From contig JAITTY010000009.1 in NCBI GenBank assembly GCA_031286695.1, forward strand, positions 352,659-416,658: a stretch of DNA of 64,000 nucleotides, read 5' to 3'. A model generated the notes under the pieces. That model did no database searches and was not told where the DNA came from. It worked only from the letters and a program-made list of their open reading frames with translations. Position numbers and translations under genes: made by a program. Within the stretch, counting starts at the first letter, position 1, and the number at the start of each line of letters is the position of its first letter. Shown in pieces: positions 16,743 through 26,103 of this stretch. This DNA is from Sphingobacterium sp. (GTDB lineage Bacteria; Bacteroidota; Bacteroidia; Sphingobacteriales; Sphingobacteriaceae).

Positions 16743-17930
16743 ATGAATTGGAATAAAACGATTGTACTAGCCGCATCACTTTTCGCAGCTTCCTTCCAAG
16801 TACAAGCACAAGACAATTTGATCAATGCCTTAAAAGCAAATCAAAATGACAATAGCAAATCCGGATTTACCTTTACTGAAGTTATCAATCTAGGTAACAC
16901 ATCCATCAAAAACCAAGGTTCATCAGGTACTTGTTGGTCCTATTCAGGTAATTCTTTCCTGGAGTCAGAAATGATTCGTATGGGTAAAAAACCTGTTGAG
17001 ATCTCCCAAATTTATACTGCACGCAACACATACTTAGACAAAGCACGTACTTATGTACGTCTTCACGGAGGATTGTCACTAGGTGAAGGTGGTCAATTCC
17101 ATGATGTATTGAACTCATTCCGTAAATACGGTACAATGCCACAATCGGCTTATACAGGTCTTCACTACGGTACTACACGCAACAACTTTGGTGAAATGAC
17201 AAATATGTTGGATGCCATGTTAGGTGCAGTAGTAAAAGGTAAAACATTGACGCCAAACTGGGAGAAAGCCTATACAGCTGCAATGGATTCTTACCTTGGT
17301 GAGGTCCCTGAGAAATTTGATTACAATGGTAAATCTTATACACCACGCACCTTTGCAGATCAGGTAATTGGTATCAATCCGGATGATTATGTAGGTATCG
17401 CTTCTGTAACTGATCACCCTTACTACAGCCAATTCGTATTGTTGATTCCAGACAACTGGTCATTCGACCGTTTCTATAATGTGAAGATGAATGATTTAAC
17501 GGATATCATTGACAACGCATTGCAAAAAGGTTATACGGTAGCTTGGGCAACTGACGTATCAGAAAAAGGTTTCTCTTGGAAAAATGGCGTAGCTTATGTA
17601 CCCGAAAAACCATTTGAAGAAATGACTGACCAAGAAAAGTCAACCATGTTTGTTGGTCCTAAGCCAGAGTTAAAAGTAACAGAAGAAGAAAGACAAAAAG
17701 CCTTCGACAACTGGCAAACTACAGATGACCATGGCATGCATATCGTAGGGCTTGTCAAAGATCAAAACGGAAAAGAGTATTACATCGTTAAAAACTCTTG
17801 GGGCACAACAAATGACTACCACGGTTACTTATATGCATCGAAAGAATTTGTGCGCTATAAAACAACTTCTTTGATGTTACATAAAGACGGTCTAACAAAA
17901 GATTTAAAATCGAAGATAAATATCAAATAA
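16743..17930 (+). CDS. Exported aminopeptidase C / bleomycin hydrolase-type cysteine peptidase (C1B)
   Basis: Papain-fold cysteine peptidase of 395 residues with a signal peptide (ends SFQVQAQ), so it acts in the periplasm or outside, unlike the classical cytoplasmic bleomycin hydrolase. The catalytic residues are present: Cys64 in QGSSGTCWSY, preceded by the oxyanion Gln; His333 in DDHGMHIVG; and Asn351 in VKNSWGTTNDYHGY. It is somewhat shorter than the roughly 450-residue family standard. A strong terminator follows, and two thioredoxin-like genes lie just downstream, which may be relevant to keeping Cys64 reduced (inference). Confidence 0.9.
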   Translation: MNWNKTIVLAASLFAASFQVQAQDNLINALKANQNDNSKSGFTFTEVINLGNTSIKNQGSSGTCWSYSGNSFLESEMIRMGKKPVEISQIYTARNTYLDKARTYVRLHGGLSLGEGGQFHDVLNSFRKYGTMPQSAYTGLHYGTTRNNFGEMTNMLDAMLGAVVKGKTLTPNWEKAYTAAMDSYLGEVPEKFDYNGKSYTPRTFADQVIGINPDDYVGIASVTDHPYYSQFVLLIPDNWSFDRFYNVKMNDLTDIIDNALQKGYTVAWATDVSEKGFSWKNGVAYVPEKPFEEMTDQEKSTMFVGPKPELKVTEEERQKAFDNWQTTDDHGMHIVGLVKDQNGKEYYIVKNSWGTTNDYHGYLYASKEFVRYKTTSLMLHKDGLTKDLKSKINIK

Positions 17931-17950
17931 GCGATTTATCAGTCCACGAA

Positions 17951-17990
17951 AACACCTCTGAAATTAATACTTCAGAGGTGTTTTTGTTTT
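17951..17990 (+). terminator. Intrinsic terminator after the C1B peptidase
   Basis: Twelve-base-pair perfect stem AACACCTCTGAA / TTCAGAGGTGTT (17951-17962 with 17971-17982), followed by TTTGTTTT. Confidence 0.9.
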
Positions 17991-18041
17991 CAGATTAATT
18001 TAATAACTTAAACATAATTATGAATCTTTTGTTGAGTGAGT

Positions 18042-19280
18042 ATGAGAAGTATAATCGCATTATGCCTTACGATTTTATTCGGGAATTTGGCGCAGGCCCA
18101 AACTAAGGGGGTGAAATTTGTAGATGGGTTGAGTTGGAAACAAGTTAAGGAGCGAGCACAAGCCGAGAACAAGTTTATTTTCGTGGAGCTATTTGCAACC
18201 TGGTGTGGCCCCTGTCAATATATGAGCAATGAAATATTCCCTTTAGAACAGGTTGGACAGCCAATTAACCAGAACTTCATTAGCGTTAGGGTACAAATGG
18301 ATTCCACAGAGTCCGACAATGCCAATGTCAAAAAGTGGTATGCCGATGCGCGTACCCTTTCCAATGAATACAATATTCAATCGTTTCCAACATTTCTTAT
18401 CTTTAATCCCAATGGACAAGCGGTGCATCGTATAGTTGGTGCAAGTGATGCCCCTGAATTTATCAGTCATGTGATGGATGGGCTCTATCCCGAAACACAG
18501 TATTACACGCTGCTAAAAAAATTCGAGAAAAGGCCTCAGGATATTTACACCGCCAAACAGATGCTGAAAGCCGCGAATATCGCCTACGATGAAAATACTG
18601 CGCAAAAGGCAGAAAATACCTTAGCAAACTCATTGGGAACGGATGAATTATTCAAAAAAGAAAATGTACATATTCTATTGGCTGCCGCTAAATTCACCAA
18701 CTCCAAAGCCTTTAATCTGATCCGCAACAATAAAGAAAAAATTGATATTCTATTAGAATCACCGGGGATTGCCAACCGCACGCTGGCTAATGTTGTCGTC
18801 AACGAATTATTTCAGATTAAAATAGATGCCAAACATGAACCCAACTGGGATAGTTATCAAAATGAACTTGCTGCAAAATATCCAGACATCGATTTTGTCC
18901 CGATGTTCAAGAAGATAAAGGCACACTATTACCTTCAGGTGAAAAATTATGTAGCCATGAAGAATACCATCAATGATTACCTTTCGTCGGAAGATTTTAC
19001 CCCCCATCAATTAAATACCTTTGCCTGGACGATATTCAACAATAGCAGTGATCCTGCCTGTATCGAATCCGCATTAAGCTGGAGCAAAAAATCAATTATT
19101 GAAGATCCAAGCAGTGCATTTTTGGATACCTACGCAAATCTACTCTATAAGAAAGGAGAAAAAGATAAAGCCCTAAAGTGGCAAAACAAAGCTATTGAAA
19201 TGGCCAGTGAGGACGATCGTCCGATTTATCAGGAGACACTCGACAAAATGATGAAGGGTATAAAGACTTGGGACAACTGA
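18042..19280 (+). CDS. Exported thioredoxin-like protein with helical C-terminal repeat domain (copy 1)
   Basis: A 412-residue exported thiol-disulfide protein. ATG 18042 is preferred over the GTG two codons upstream. A signal peptide (residues 1-19, ending NLAQA) precedes a thioredoxin-fold domain of about 120 residues with the active site FATWCGPCQYMS (Cys55, Cys58) and the cis-Pro segment QSFPTFLIF. The remaining ~260 residues are helical and end in a TPR-like unit (FLDTYANLLYKKGEKDKALK). The gene at 19335 is a clear paralogue with the same layout, 54 bases downstream; the two look like a tandem duplication. Confidence 0.85.
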   Translation: MRSIIALCLTILFGNLAQAQTKGVKFVDGLSWKQVKERAQAENKFIFVELFATWCGPCQYMSNEIFPLEQVGQPINQNFISVRVQMDSTESDNANVKKWYADARTLSNEYNIQSFPTFLIFNPNGQAVHRIVGASDAPEFISHVMDGLYPETQYYTLLKKFEKRPQDIYTAKQMLKAANIAYDENTAQKAENTLANSLGTDELFKKENVHILLAAAKFTNSKAFNLIRNNKEKIDILLESPGIANRTLANVVVNELFQIKIDAKHEPNWDSYQNELAAKYPDIDFVPMFKKIKAHYYLQVKNYVAMKNTINDYLSSEDFTPHQLNTFAWTIFNNSSDPACIESALSWSKKSIIEDPSSAFLDTYANLLYKKGEKDKALKWQNKAIEMASEDDRPIYQETLDKMMKGIKTWDN

Positions 19281-19334
19281 TGCTATCCTGCACAAAAGCT
19301 AACTATTAAATTAAAATTCTAAAATACCAACGTT

Positions 19335-20573
19335 ATGAAAAAATTGATTTTAATGCTATTTCTCATTCCAACCTTACTATTTGCGCAAAGCGAAGGTGTC
19401 AAATTTGAGCATGGCCTCAATTGGAGCCAGATAAAAGAAAAAGCGGCTAAAGAAAATAAATTCATATTTGTAGACTGTTTCACAACCTGGTGCGGGCCAT
19501 GTAAATACATGTCGAGCACCATTTTCCCACAAGCCAAAGTAGGTGATTTCTTCAATGCTAAATTTATCAATGCGAAGATCCAGATGGATAAAACCAAGAA
19601 TGATAATGAAGATGTGAAATCATGGTATGAAGAAGCGGATCGTTTTGCAAAAGATTATAAAGTAAGAGCTTACCCTACCTTTTTGATCTTTGATGCCAAA
19701 GGAACTCTTGTTCACCGTATCGTCGGTGGTGGTGAAGCAGATGATTTTATCGCCAAAGCCCAAAAAGCACTTGATCCAAATACACAATATGAAACCTTAT
19801 TGGCAAAATTCAATGCTGACCCCCAGAATGTAACTATTGCAAAAGCCATGGCGCAATCAGCAAAAGATGCCTACGATCAAGAGACTCAAGCAAAAGCGGA
19901 AGGCATTGTATTAGCATCTTTATCAACAGATCAAATATTTACAAAAGAGAATGTCAACTTGTTACTTTCTGCAGCTAATGTAGTCGATTCGAAGGCATTT
20001 AATTTAATCAAAGACAATCCTGCTAAATTTGATGCCGTTAGTGAAAAAGTAAAAGCAAATGATTTCTTATCGCAATTATTGGTGAGTAACGCTGTAAATA
20101 CCAAAATTCGTGCGAAGGAAGCTGTTGATTTCGCGAGCATAGAAAAAGAGTTGGCGCAAAAATATCCTACGATCAATACCGAGAAAGCAAGTCTCGAAAT
20201 GCAACCACGTTATTATGGTTATACAAAAAACTATCCTGGATTGAGAGATAGCTTTAACAAATACATTGCAAAATACGGTTCCAGCATCACCGCAGCAGAA
20301 TTGAACAACATGGCTTGGTCCATTTTTGAAAACTGCAATGACCCGGCATGTTTAAAAGCAGCAGCTGAATGGAGCAAATTGTCCAATGAGAAAGAAAAAG
20401 ATACACCAATGTATCTAGATACATTTGCAAACATCCTGTATCGCCTTGGAGAAAAGGAAAAAGCGATTAAAACACAGGAAAAGGCCATCTCACTTATTAC
20501 AGATGCGACGCAAAAAGAAGAATATGTAGCAACCTTACAAAAAATGAAAAAAGGTGAAAAGACATGGCAATAA
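19335..20573 (+). CDS. Exported thioredoxin-like protein with helical C-terminal repeat domain (copy 2)
   Basis: Paralogue of the preceding gene, almost the same length (412 residues): signal peptide MKKLILMLFLIPTLLFA, then GVKFEHGLNWSQIKEKAAKE, active site TTWCGPCKYMS (Cys53, Cys56), cis-Pro segment RAYPTFLIFDAKG, and a helical C-terminal half closing with a TPR-like unit (YLDTFANILYRLGEKEKAIK). The oxidoreductase partner is unknown. The divergence from copy 1 is substantial outside the active site, so this is an old duplication rather than a recent one. Confidence 0.85.
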   Translation: MKKLILMLFLIPTLLFAQSEGVKFEHGLNWSQIKEKAAKENKFIFVDCFTTWCGPCKYMSSTIFPQAKVGDFFNAKFINAKIQMDKTKNDNEDVKSWYEEADRFAKDYKVRAYPTFLIFDAKGTLVHRIVGGGEADDFIAKAQKALDPNTQYETLLAKFNADPQNVTIAKAMAQSAKDAYDQETQAKAEGIVLASLSTDQIFTKENVNLLLSAANVVDSKAFNLIKDNPAKFDAVSEKVKANDFLSQLLVSNAVNTKIRAKEAVDFASIEKELAQKYPTINTEKASLEMQPRYYGYTKNYPGLRDSFNKYIAKYGSSITAAELNNMAWSIFENCNDPACLKAAAEWSKLSNEKEKDTPMYLDTFANILYRLGEKEKAIKTQEKAISLITDATQKEEYVATLQKMKKGEKTWQ

Positions 20574-20601
20574 GAAGATCTTCTTCTCGTCAATAAATAA
20601 A

Positions 20602-20635
20602 AATACCCGATCAATAAATTGATCGGGTATTTTTT
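20602..20635. terminator. Bidirectional terminator between the thioredoxin gene and the prolyl oligopeptidase gene
   Basis: Perfect 13-base-pair stem AATACCCGATCAA / TTGATCGGGTATT (20602-20614 with 20619-20631), loop TAAA, T-run on the + strand and an A-rich left flank giving Us on the other. It sits between convergent genes. Confidence 0.88.
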
Positions 20636-20675
20636 ATCATGCATCTGCCGAAAGCCTTTTCAAAGGGCAGTTTGC

Positions 20676-22799
20676 TTATTTTAATTCCCTAATACCCATA
20701 TTCCAAAGGGCAAAAGCGTACTTATCAACCGTACTATTAATCAGAACTTCTGTCGACCTACCGGCACCATGACCGGCTTTTGTCTCAATACGGATCAATA
20801 CAGGGTTATCACAAGCTTGTTTTGCTTGCAGCTCAGAAGCAAACTTATAGGAGTGCGCTGGTACCACACGGTCATCGTGATCGCCGGTAAAGACCATCGT
20901 CGCAGGGTAACAAACACCTGTTTTCACATTATGCACCGGAGAATAAGCTTTCAGGTAATCAAACATCTCTTTGCTATCACTGACCGTCCCGTAATCATAG
21001 GACCAGCCTGCTCCAGCAGTGAAGGTATGGTAACGCAACATATCCAAAACACCAACCTCCGGAAGTGCAACCTTAGCTACACTAGGATCTATTGTCATTG
21101 TTGCTCCAACGAGCAAGCCACCATTAGAGCCCCCCGATAAAGCGGTATACGCTGGTGATGTATAACCATTCTCCTGAAGGTAATGCGCTGCCGCAATGAA
21201 ATCGTTAAACACATTCAACTTGTTGAACTGCCTTCCGCCATCATGCCATTTCTGGCCATATTCACCACCCCCACGCAAATTGGGAACCGCATACACACCG
21301 CCATTTGCTAACCATACCGCCACCGAAGTACTAAAGGCAGGTGTCAGGCTGATATTAAAGCCACCATAGCCATAGACAATAGTCGGATTTTTCCCGTTCA
21401 ATTCAATCCCTTTCTTATACGTGATAATCATCGGTACTTTTGTACCATCTTTGGACGTATAAAAAACTTGTTTCGATTCATATTGATCAGTGTCAAATTT
21501 GACATTAGGTTTGATATAAAGCGTAGATTGCCCTGATGCCACATCAAATTTATAACTTGAAGAAGGTGTAATGTAATTTGAGAACCCAAAATAGATTTCT
21601 TTTTCCTTCTTCTTACCCGAGAAACCGCTCGCTGTCCCTACTCCAGGCAATTCAATTTGTCGAATCTTTTTACCCGTATAATCGTATTGAATTACCACAG
21701 AAACAGCATCCTTTAAATAGTTTGCAAAAAGATAGCCTCCGCCCGTAGTGATTGAAAGCACATTCTCGGTCTCTGGAATAACATCTTTCCAGTTCTCTTT
21801 CGCAGGATTTTTCAAATCTACTTTGACCAATCGATTGTTGGCAGCTTTGTAATTTGTCTCTAATAAGAAACTATCGCCAATATTGTCAACAACTCCAGTG
21901 TTGGCATCAAAATGATCCTGCAGGCAGACAATTTTGCTATTCGGCTGATTGAGATCCTGATAATAAAGTTCATTGCCTGTTGTCGTATTTGCAGCGGAGA
22001 TAATCAAGTATCGTTGATCATCCGTTAATGAAGCCCCTACATAACGCCTCGGCGTTGCAGGACCACCAAAAATTAATTTGTCGGTAGACTGTGCTGTTTT
22101 AAGTTTATGGTAGTATAATTTATGCTGGTCTGTTTTTTCCGAAAGTTCAGATCCTTTTGGTTTATCGTAACTCGAGTAATAAAAACCATCGTTGCCTTTC
22201 CATGCGATACCGGAAAATTTGACATCAACCAACGTTTCTCCCACCGAAGACTTGTCTTTGGCATTCAGTACAATGACTTTCCGCCAGTCCGATCCCCCTT
22301 CAGAAATAGAATAGGCTACTAAGCTTCCATCTTTTGAAAACGAAACATCTGCCAAAGAAGTCGATCCGTCTTTCGAGAATGTATTCGGATCCAAGAAAAT
22401 TTCCTCAGCTCCTTTCTCTCCTAGTTTACGATAAAGTACCGCATGTTGTTGTAAGCCGTTATTTTTAAAAAAATAGGTATATTCCCCCTCCTTAAACGGT
22501 GTCCCTATTTTTTCATAATTCCATATTTCAGTTAATTGATCTTTCAATTTTGTACGGAATGGAATCGCATTCAAATAATCAAATGTGACTTTATTTTCAG
22601 CCTGCACCCAGCTTTTCGTCTCAGCTGAACGATCATCTTCCAACCAGCGATAAGGATCTGCGACCTTCTCACCCCAAAATTCATCTACGACAGTCCCCTT
22701 GTTTGTCGTTGGATAGGTTAACTGTTGTCCATAACCCGTTGTCGCCGTACCTGCCATACCTATCATCATGAGGATAAGACCAAAATTTTTGTTTATCAT
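20676..22799 (-). CDS. Exported prolyl oligopeptidase family serine peptidase (S9A)
   Basis: Periplasmic serine peptidase that cleaves after proline in short peptides. The start is placed at 22799 (MINKNFGLILMMIGM), giving a proper signal peptide; the frame extends upstream to 22838 with 13 polar residues. It has an N-terminal seven-bladed propeller (WLEDDRSAETKSWV onward) and an alpha/beta-hydrolase domain with the nucleophile Ser in LSGGSNGGLLVG (about residue 558), Asp in FTGDHDDRVVPAHS and His in KAGHGAGRS. Length 707 is normal. It converges with the thioredoxin genes and diverges from the M1 peptidase. Confidence 0.93.
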   Translation of the reverse strand: MINKNFGLILMMIGMAGTATTGYGQQLTYPTTNKGTVVDEFWGEKVADPYRWLEDDRSAETKSWVQAENKVTFDYLNAIPFRTKLKDQLTEIWNYEKIGTPFKEGEYTYFFKNNGLQQHAVLYRKLGEKGAEEIFLDPNTFSKDGSTSLADVSFSKDGSLVAYSISEGGSDWRKVIVLNAKDKSSVGETLVDVKFSGIAWKGNDGFYYSSYDKPKGSELSEKTDQHKLYYHKLKTAQSTDKLIFGGPATPRRYVGASLTDDQRYLIISAANTTTGNELYYQDLNQPNSKIVCLQDHFDANTGVVDNIGDSFLLETNYKAANNRLVKVDLKNPAKENWKDVIPETENVLSITTGGGYLFANYLKDAVSVVIQYDYTGKKIRQIELPGVGTASGFSGKKKEKEIYFGFSNYITPSSSYKFDVASGQSTLYIKPNVKFDTDQYESKQVFYTSKDGTKVPMIITYKKGIELNGKNPTIVYGYGGFNISLTPAFSTSVAVWLANGGVYAVPNLRGGGEYGQKWHDGGRQFNKLNVFNDFIAAAHYLQENGYTSPAYTALSGGSNGGLLVGATMTIDPSVAKVALPEVGVLDMLRYHTFTAGAGWSYDYGTVSDSKEMFDYLKAYSPVHNVKTGVCYPATMVFTGDHDDRVVPAHSYKFASELQAKQACDNPVLIRIETKAGHGAGRSTEVLINSTVDKYAFALWNMGIRELK

Positions 22800-23119
22800 A
22801 AAAAATCGTCTACTTGTTTCAATCCAGCTAAATTTCATTCACTTAGCATCTGAAAATTCAATTTGAGTTGAATATAAACAAATTTATCGACCTCTTACCT
22901 ACCTCATGCAGTTTTTTATCTTGTCGAAATAATAACTAAAAAATCCACAGTCATCACTTCCTGCTTGTCCTTTGCACTAACATCCAAACACCTAGATAAA
23001 AGCGAATAAATAAAAAACATGAGCCGCTCATAGTAGCATTAAACACATTTCTGCACAGCATATTTTTATAGCAAGCGAAATTTTTTTAGATTTATTCAAA
23101 TCTTGAAAATACTATAACC
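22800..23119. other. Divergent intergenic region between prolyl oligopeptidase and M1 peptidase genes
   Basis: No gene seen. A reverse-strand match to the -7 consensus (TAAATTTG on the minus strand, 22879-22886) may serve the prolyl oligopeptidase gene. For the M1 gene no clear -7 box was found. Confidence 0.4.
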
Positions 23120-25288
23120 ATGTTCAAAAAAGTCGTATACCTCACTTTGTCCATTTCCATTCTTCATATTGGAATAAGCGAAGCCCAACAACTCCCTATA
23201 GATCAGCAATATCGAACCACTCCCACCAAGATCAACAATCTTGTCCATACCAAACTCGATGTTCGTTTTGACTATGCAAACCAATTCTTGAATGGCAAAG
23301 AATGGGTCACTTTACAACCCCATTTCTACCCAACAGACTCCCTTCGCCTTGATGCAAAAGGCATGGATATCAAACAGGTATCTTTGGTCAATGGAGAACA
23401 GATGATCCCTTTGAAATACAGCTATGACGATCATTCTCTTTTGATCAAACTGGACCGCAATTATCTTTCAAATGAGAAGTATACCATATACCTTGATTAT
23501 ACCGCAAAACCCAATTTATTGAAAGTGCAGGGCAGTGCAGCAATCAACGATGCAAAGGGGCTCTATTTTATCAATCCAGATGAACGTACGCCAAACAAAC
23601 CGCGGCAGATATGGACTCAAGGCGAAACCGAGGCCTCATCGGCTTGGTTCCCAACAATAGATCGTCCAAATCAGAAAACCACCGCAGAAATCTCCATGAC
23701 AGTACTCGACAACTATGTCAGTCTATCGAATGGAGCACTGAGCAGTCAGCACAAAAATAGTGACGGTACGCGCACAGATACCTGGAAAATGGATCTGCCC
23801 CATGCTCCATACCTTTTCATGATGGCAGTTGGTGATTTTAAAATCTATCAGGACAAGTACAACAATATCCCCGTTGACTATTACCTGGAGCCAAAATATG
23901 CCCCCTATGCAAAAGACATTTTTGGTAAGACACCGGCCATGATGGACTTCTATAGCAAGACTTTGGGTGTTCCTTACCCTTGGAATAAATATGCGCAGAT
24001 CGTCTGTCGCGATTATGTCTCAGGCGCCATGGAAAACACAAGTGCAACTTTACATGGTGAACATGTACAGAAAACAAAACGCGAATTGTTGGACGATAAT
24101 CAGGAAGGAACGATTGCGCATGAACTATTTCACCAGTGGTTCGGTGATTTGGTTACTGCCGAGTCCTGGTCCAATTTAACCATGAATGAATCTTTCGCTA
24201 CCTTTGGGGAGGTCATCTGGCGCGAACACGATGGCGGTAAAGACCGTGGTGATAAATCAAGATTTGAAAAACTTCAATCTTACTTAAAATCTACTAAAAA
24301 TGGCAAGAGCCCTACTTTAGCCCGTTATTATTATCACGACAAGGAAGATATGTTTGATAATATCAGCTACGCCAAAGGATCCTTGATTCTTTATGCGCTC
24401 AAGGAGCAGATGGGTGATGTGGCCTTCTATCAATCACTGAAAAAATACTTGACAGACAATTCCTTTAAAACGGGCGAACCGCAACAGCTGCGCCTAGCGA
24501 TGGAGGAAGTAACAGGGAAAGACTGGGCCCCCTATTTTAATCAATGGTATTATCAGGGCGGACACCCCGTTTTAAAGATCACAACAAGAAATGCTGAAAA
24601 TAGTTTATTGCTCAATGTAGCCCAAGTGCAGGATTCTACGGTCCAAACATTCCAAGTTCCTTTGGTTGTAGATGTCTATACAAAAAATGGTAAGATCAGA
24701 CAAACTTTTCAGCTCAACAAGCGCAACGCACAATTTATGATCCCCTTACCTGCTGCCGTTGAATTTATTGATATCGACCCCGAAAAAACACTCGTTGGTC
24801 AAATCCTTATCGACAAATCAGATGCCGATTACCTGTACCAATATGAGCATGCGCCTTCATTTGCCAACCGCGTCGGTGCGATTGCCTACGCCTCAAAGAA
24901 TCCGACAAATACCAGCAGCCAGCAAATCTTAACAAAAGCATTGGCGGATACCGATGCGGATCTTGCTGCAACAGCAATTCAAGGTCTCGATCTAAGCAAT
25001 CCCGCGGTTCGCAAGTCAACAGAAAAAACAATCTTGACACTTGCAGAGAAATCGGAGGCCTCTGTTATCCGTGCCTCCGCGATTCAAAAGCTTGCACAGA
25101 CAAAAGATAAAAAATATAAAAATCTAATTTTGAATGCTGTAAACGACAAATCCTATATGGTTATCGCAAGTTCAATCATGGCGATAAAAAGTGCTTATCC
25201 CGATCAGCTTCAACAGTCCCTCAAGCGAATTGATCCGGATGCGACGGAATATCTAAAGGCGCTCATCACCGAATTATCTAAATCATAG
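23120..25288 (+). CDS. Exported M1 family metallo-aminopeptidase
   Basis: Zinc aminopeptidase (aminopeptidase N type) of 722 residues, exported (signal peptide ends around SEAQQ). The exopeptidase motif is SGAMENTSA and the zinc site is HELFH (His334, Glu335, His338) with the third ligand Glu357 in MNESFA, 18 residues on. A C-terminal helical HEAT-like tail (about residues 590-722, ANRVGAIAYASKNP onward) is present. It removes N-terminal residues from peptides, probably working with the nearby prolyl oligopeptidase and C1B peptidase in peptide use. A terminator follows directly. Confidence 0.94.
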   Translation: MFKKVVYLTLSISILHIGISEAQQLPIDQQYRTTPTKINNLVHTKLDVRFDYANQFLNGKEWVTLQPHFYPTDSLRLDAKGMDIKQVSLVNGEQMIPLKYSYDDHSLLIKLDRNYLSNEKYTIYLDYTAKPNLLKVQGSAAINDAKGLYFINPDERTPNKPRQIWTQGETEASSAWFPTIDRPNQKTTAEISMTVLDNYVSLSNGALSSQHKNSDGTRTDTWKMDLPHAPYLFMMAVGDFKIYQDKYNNIPVDYYLEPKYAPYAKDIFGKTPAMMDFYSKTLGVPYPWNKYAQIVCRDYVSGAMENTSATLHGEHVQKTKRELLDDNQEGTIAHELFHQWFGDLVTAESWSNLTMNESFATFGEVIWREHDGGKDRGDKSRFEKLQSYLKSTKNGKSPTLARYYYHDKEDMFDNISYAKGSLILYALKEQMGDVAFYQSLKKYLTDNSFKTGEPQQLRLAMEEVTGKDWAPYFNQWYYQGGHPVLKITTRNAENSLLLNVAQVQDSTVQTFQVPLVVDVYTKNGKIRQTFQLNKRNAQFMIPLPAAVEFIDIDPEKTLVGQILIDKSDADYLYQYEHAPSFANRVGAIAYASKNPTNTSSQQILTKALADTDADLAATAIQGLDLSNPAVRKSTEKTILTLAEKSEASVIRASAIQKLAQTKDKKYKNLILNAVNDKSYMVIASSIMAIKSAYPDQLQQSLKRIDPDATEYLKALITELSKS

Positions 25289-25301
25289 CAAAATATATTG
25301 T

Positions 25302-25336
25302 GGAGGTGAATTTTGTATTCGCCTCCATTTTTTTTA
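25302..25336 (+). terminator. Intrinsic terminator after the M1 peptidase gene
   Basis: Stem GGAGGTGAA / TTCGCCTCC (25302-25310 with 25318-25326, one G-T pair), loop TTTTGTA, then an eight-T run. It starts 14 bases after the M1 stop codon and overlaps the next promoter. Confidence 0.85.
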
Positions 25337-25342
25337 GTTTTG
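25312..25342 (+). promoter_or_regulatory. lpxH promoter inside the upstream terminator
   Basis: -33 TTTG (25312-25315, in the loop of the M1 terminator), exactly 19 bases, -7 TAGTTTTG (25335-25342, overlapping the T-run). The lpxH ATG is at 25348, only 5 bases beyond the box, so the transcript should be leaderless or nearly so. Confidence 0.65.
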
Positions 25343-25347
25343 GCCAC

Positions 25348-26103
25348 ATGTCAACAAGAACAAAAATTTATTTTGCCTCCGACTTTCATCTTGGATCTTA
25401 CCCCTTGGAACGTTCACGGGAAAGGGAGTTGCAAATTATACGGTGGCTGGACCAGATCAAAACAGATGCTGCACAGCTCTATCTTGTTGGTGATATCTTT
25501 GATTTTTGGTTCGAGTATGCGACTGTGGTTCCCAGAGGTTACATACGCTTTCTTGGCAAATTAGCCGAAATTTCCGATCTCGGCATTCCCATCACTTTAT
25601 TTAAAGGAAACCACGATATGTGGATGTTTGATTACCTCAAAAAGGAATTAAATGTCCGGATCATCGACAATGAGTTGGAACTAGAACTCAACGGAAAACA
25701 CTTTTATATTCACCACGGGGATGGATTGGGCTCGGGAGATTACAAATATAAACTGCTGAAGAAAGTATTTCGAAGCCGCCTCTGCCAATGGTTATTTGCG
25801 CGATTACATCCAAATCTTGGTATCGGAATTGCCACACGCTGGTCCAAACATAGCCGGCTTTCCAATAACGAGGACGAAAAGTTTCTGGGCGAAGACAAAG
25901 AATGGCTGATTGGCTATGCCAAGGAACTTGAAGCCAGCAGACATCACGATTACTATATATTTGGACACAGACACCTTCCTTACGATGTTACGCTAAATCC
26001 CCATAGTCGTGTCATCAATTTGGGCGAATGGATAAACTATCATACTTATGCAGTATGGGATGGTGAAACTTTACGTTTGGAAAAATGGGCGAGCAAATCC
26101 TAA
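25348..26103 (+). CDS. lpxH: UDP-2,3-diacylglucosamine diphosphatase (LpxH-type metallophosphatase)
   Basis: Lipid A pathway enzyme that hydrolyses UDP-2,3-diacylglucosamine to lipid X and UMP. The 251-residue protein has the calcineurin-like metallophosphatase signature in order: SDFHLG (Asp12, His14), VGDIFDFW (Asp49), KGNHDMW (Asn88, His89, Asp90), IHHGDGLG and FGHRHLP. The start is ATG 25348; the frame stays open upstream to a GTG, but that region is the terminator of the previous gene and holds the promoter. Its last 19 bases overlap the start of the Crp/Fnr gene, so the two are co-transcribed. Confidence 0.9.
   Translation: MSTRTKIYFASDFHLGSYPLERSRERELQIIRWLDQIKTDAAQLYLVGDIFDFWFEYATVVPRGYIRFLGKLAEISDLGIPITLFKGNHDMWMFDYLKKELNVRIIDNELELELNGKHFYIHHGDGLGSGDYKYKLLKKVFRSRLCQWLFARLHPNLGIGIATRWSKHSRLSNNEDEKFLGEDKEWLIGYAKELEASRHHDYYIFGHRHLPYDVTLNPHSRVINLGEWINYHTYAVWDGETLRLEKWASKS

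Noticed and set aside
16743-17930. Bleomycin resistance gene
   Set aside because: The family name bleomycin hydrolase is historic; the signal peptide points to a secreted peptidase, not a resistance determinant.
25300-25347. Upstream extension of lpxH starting with GTG
   Set aside because: It lies inside the terminator of the upstream gene and contains the promoter; the conserved SDFHLG starts right after the ATG at 25348.
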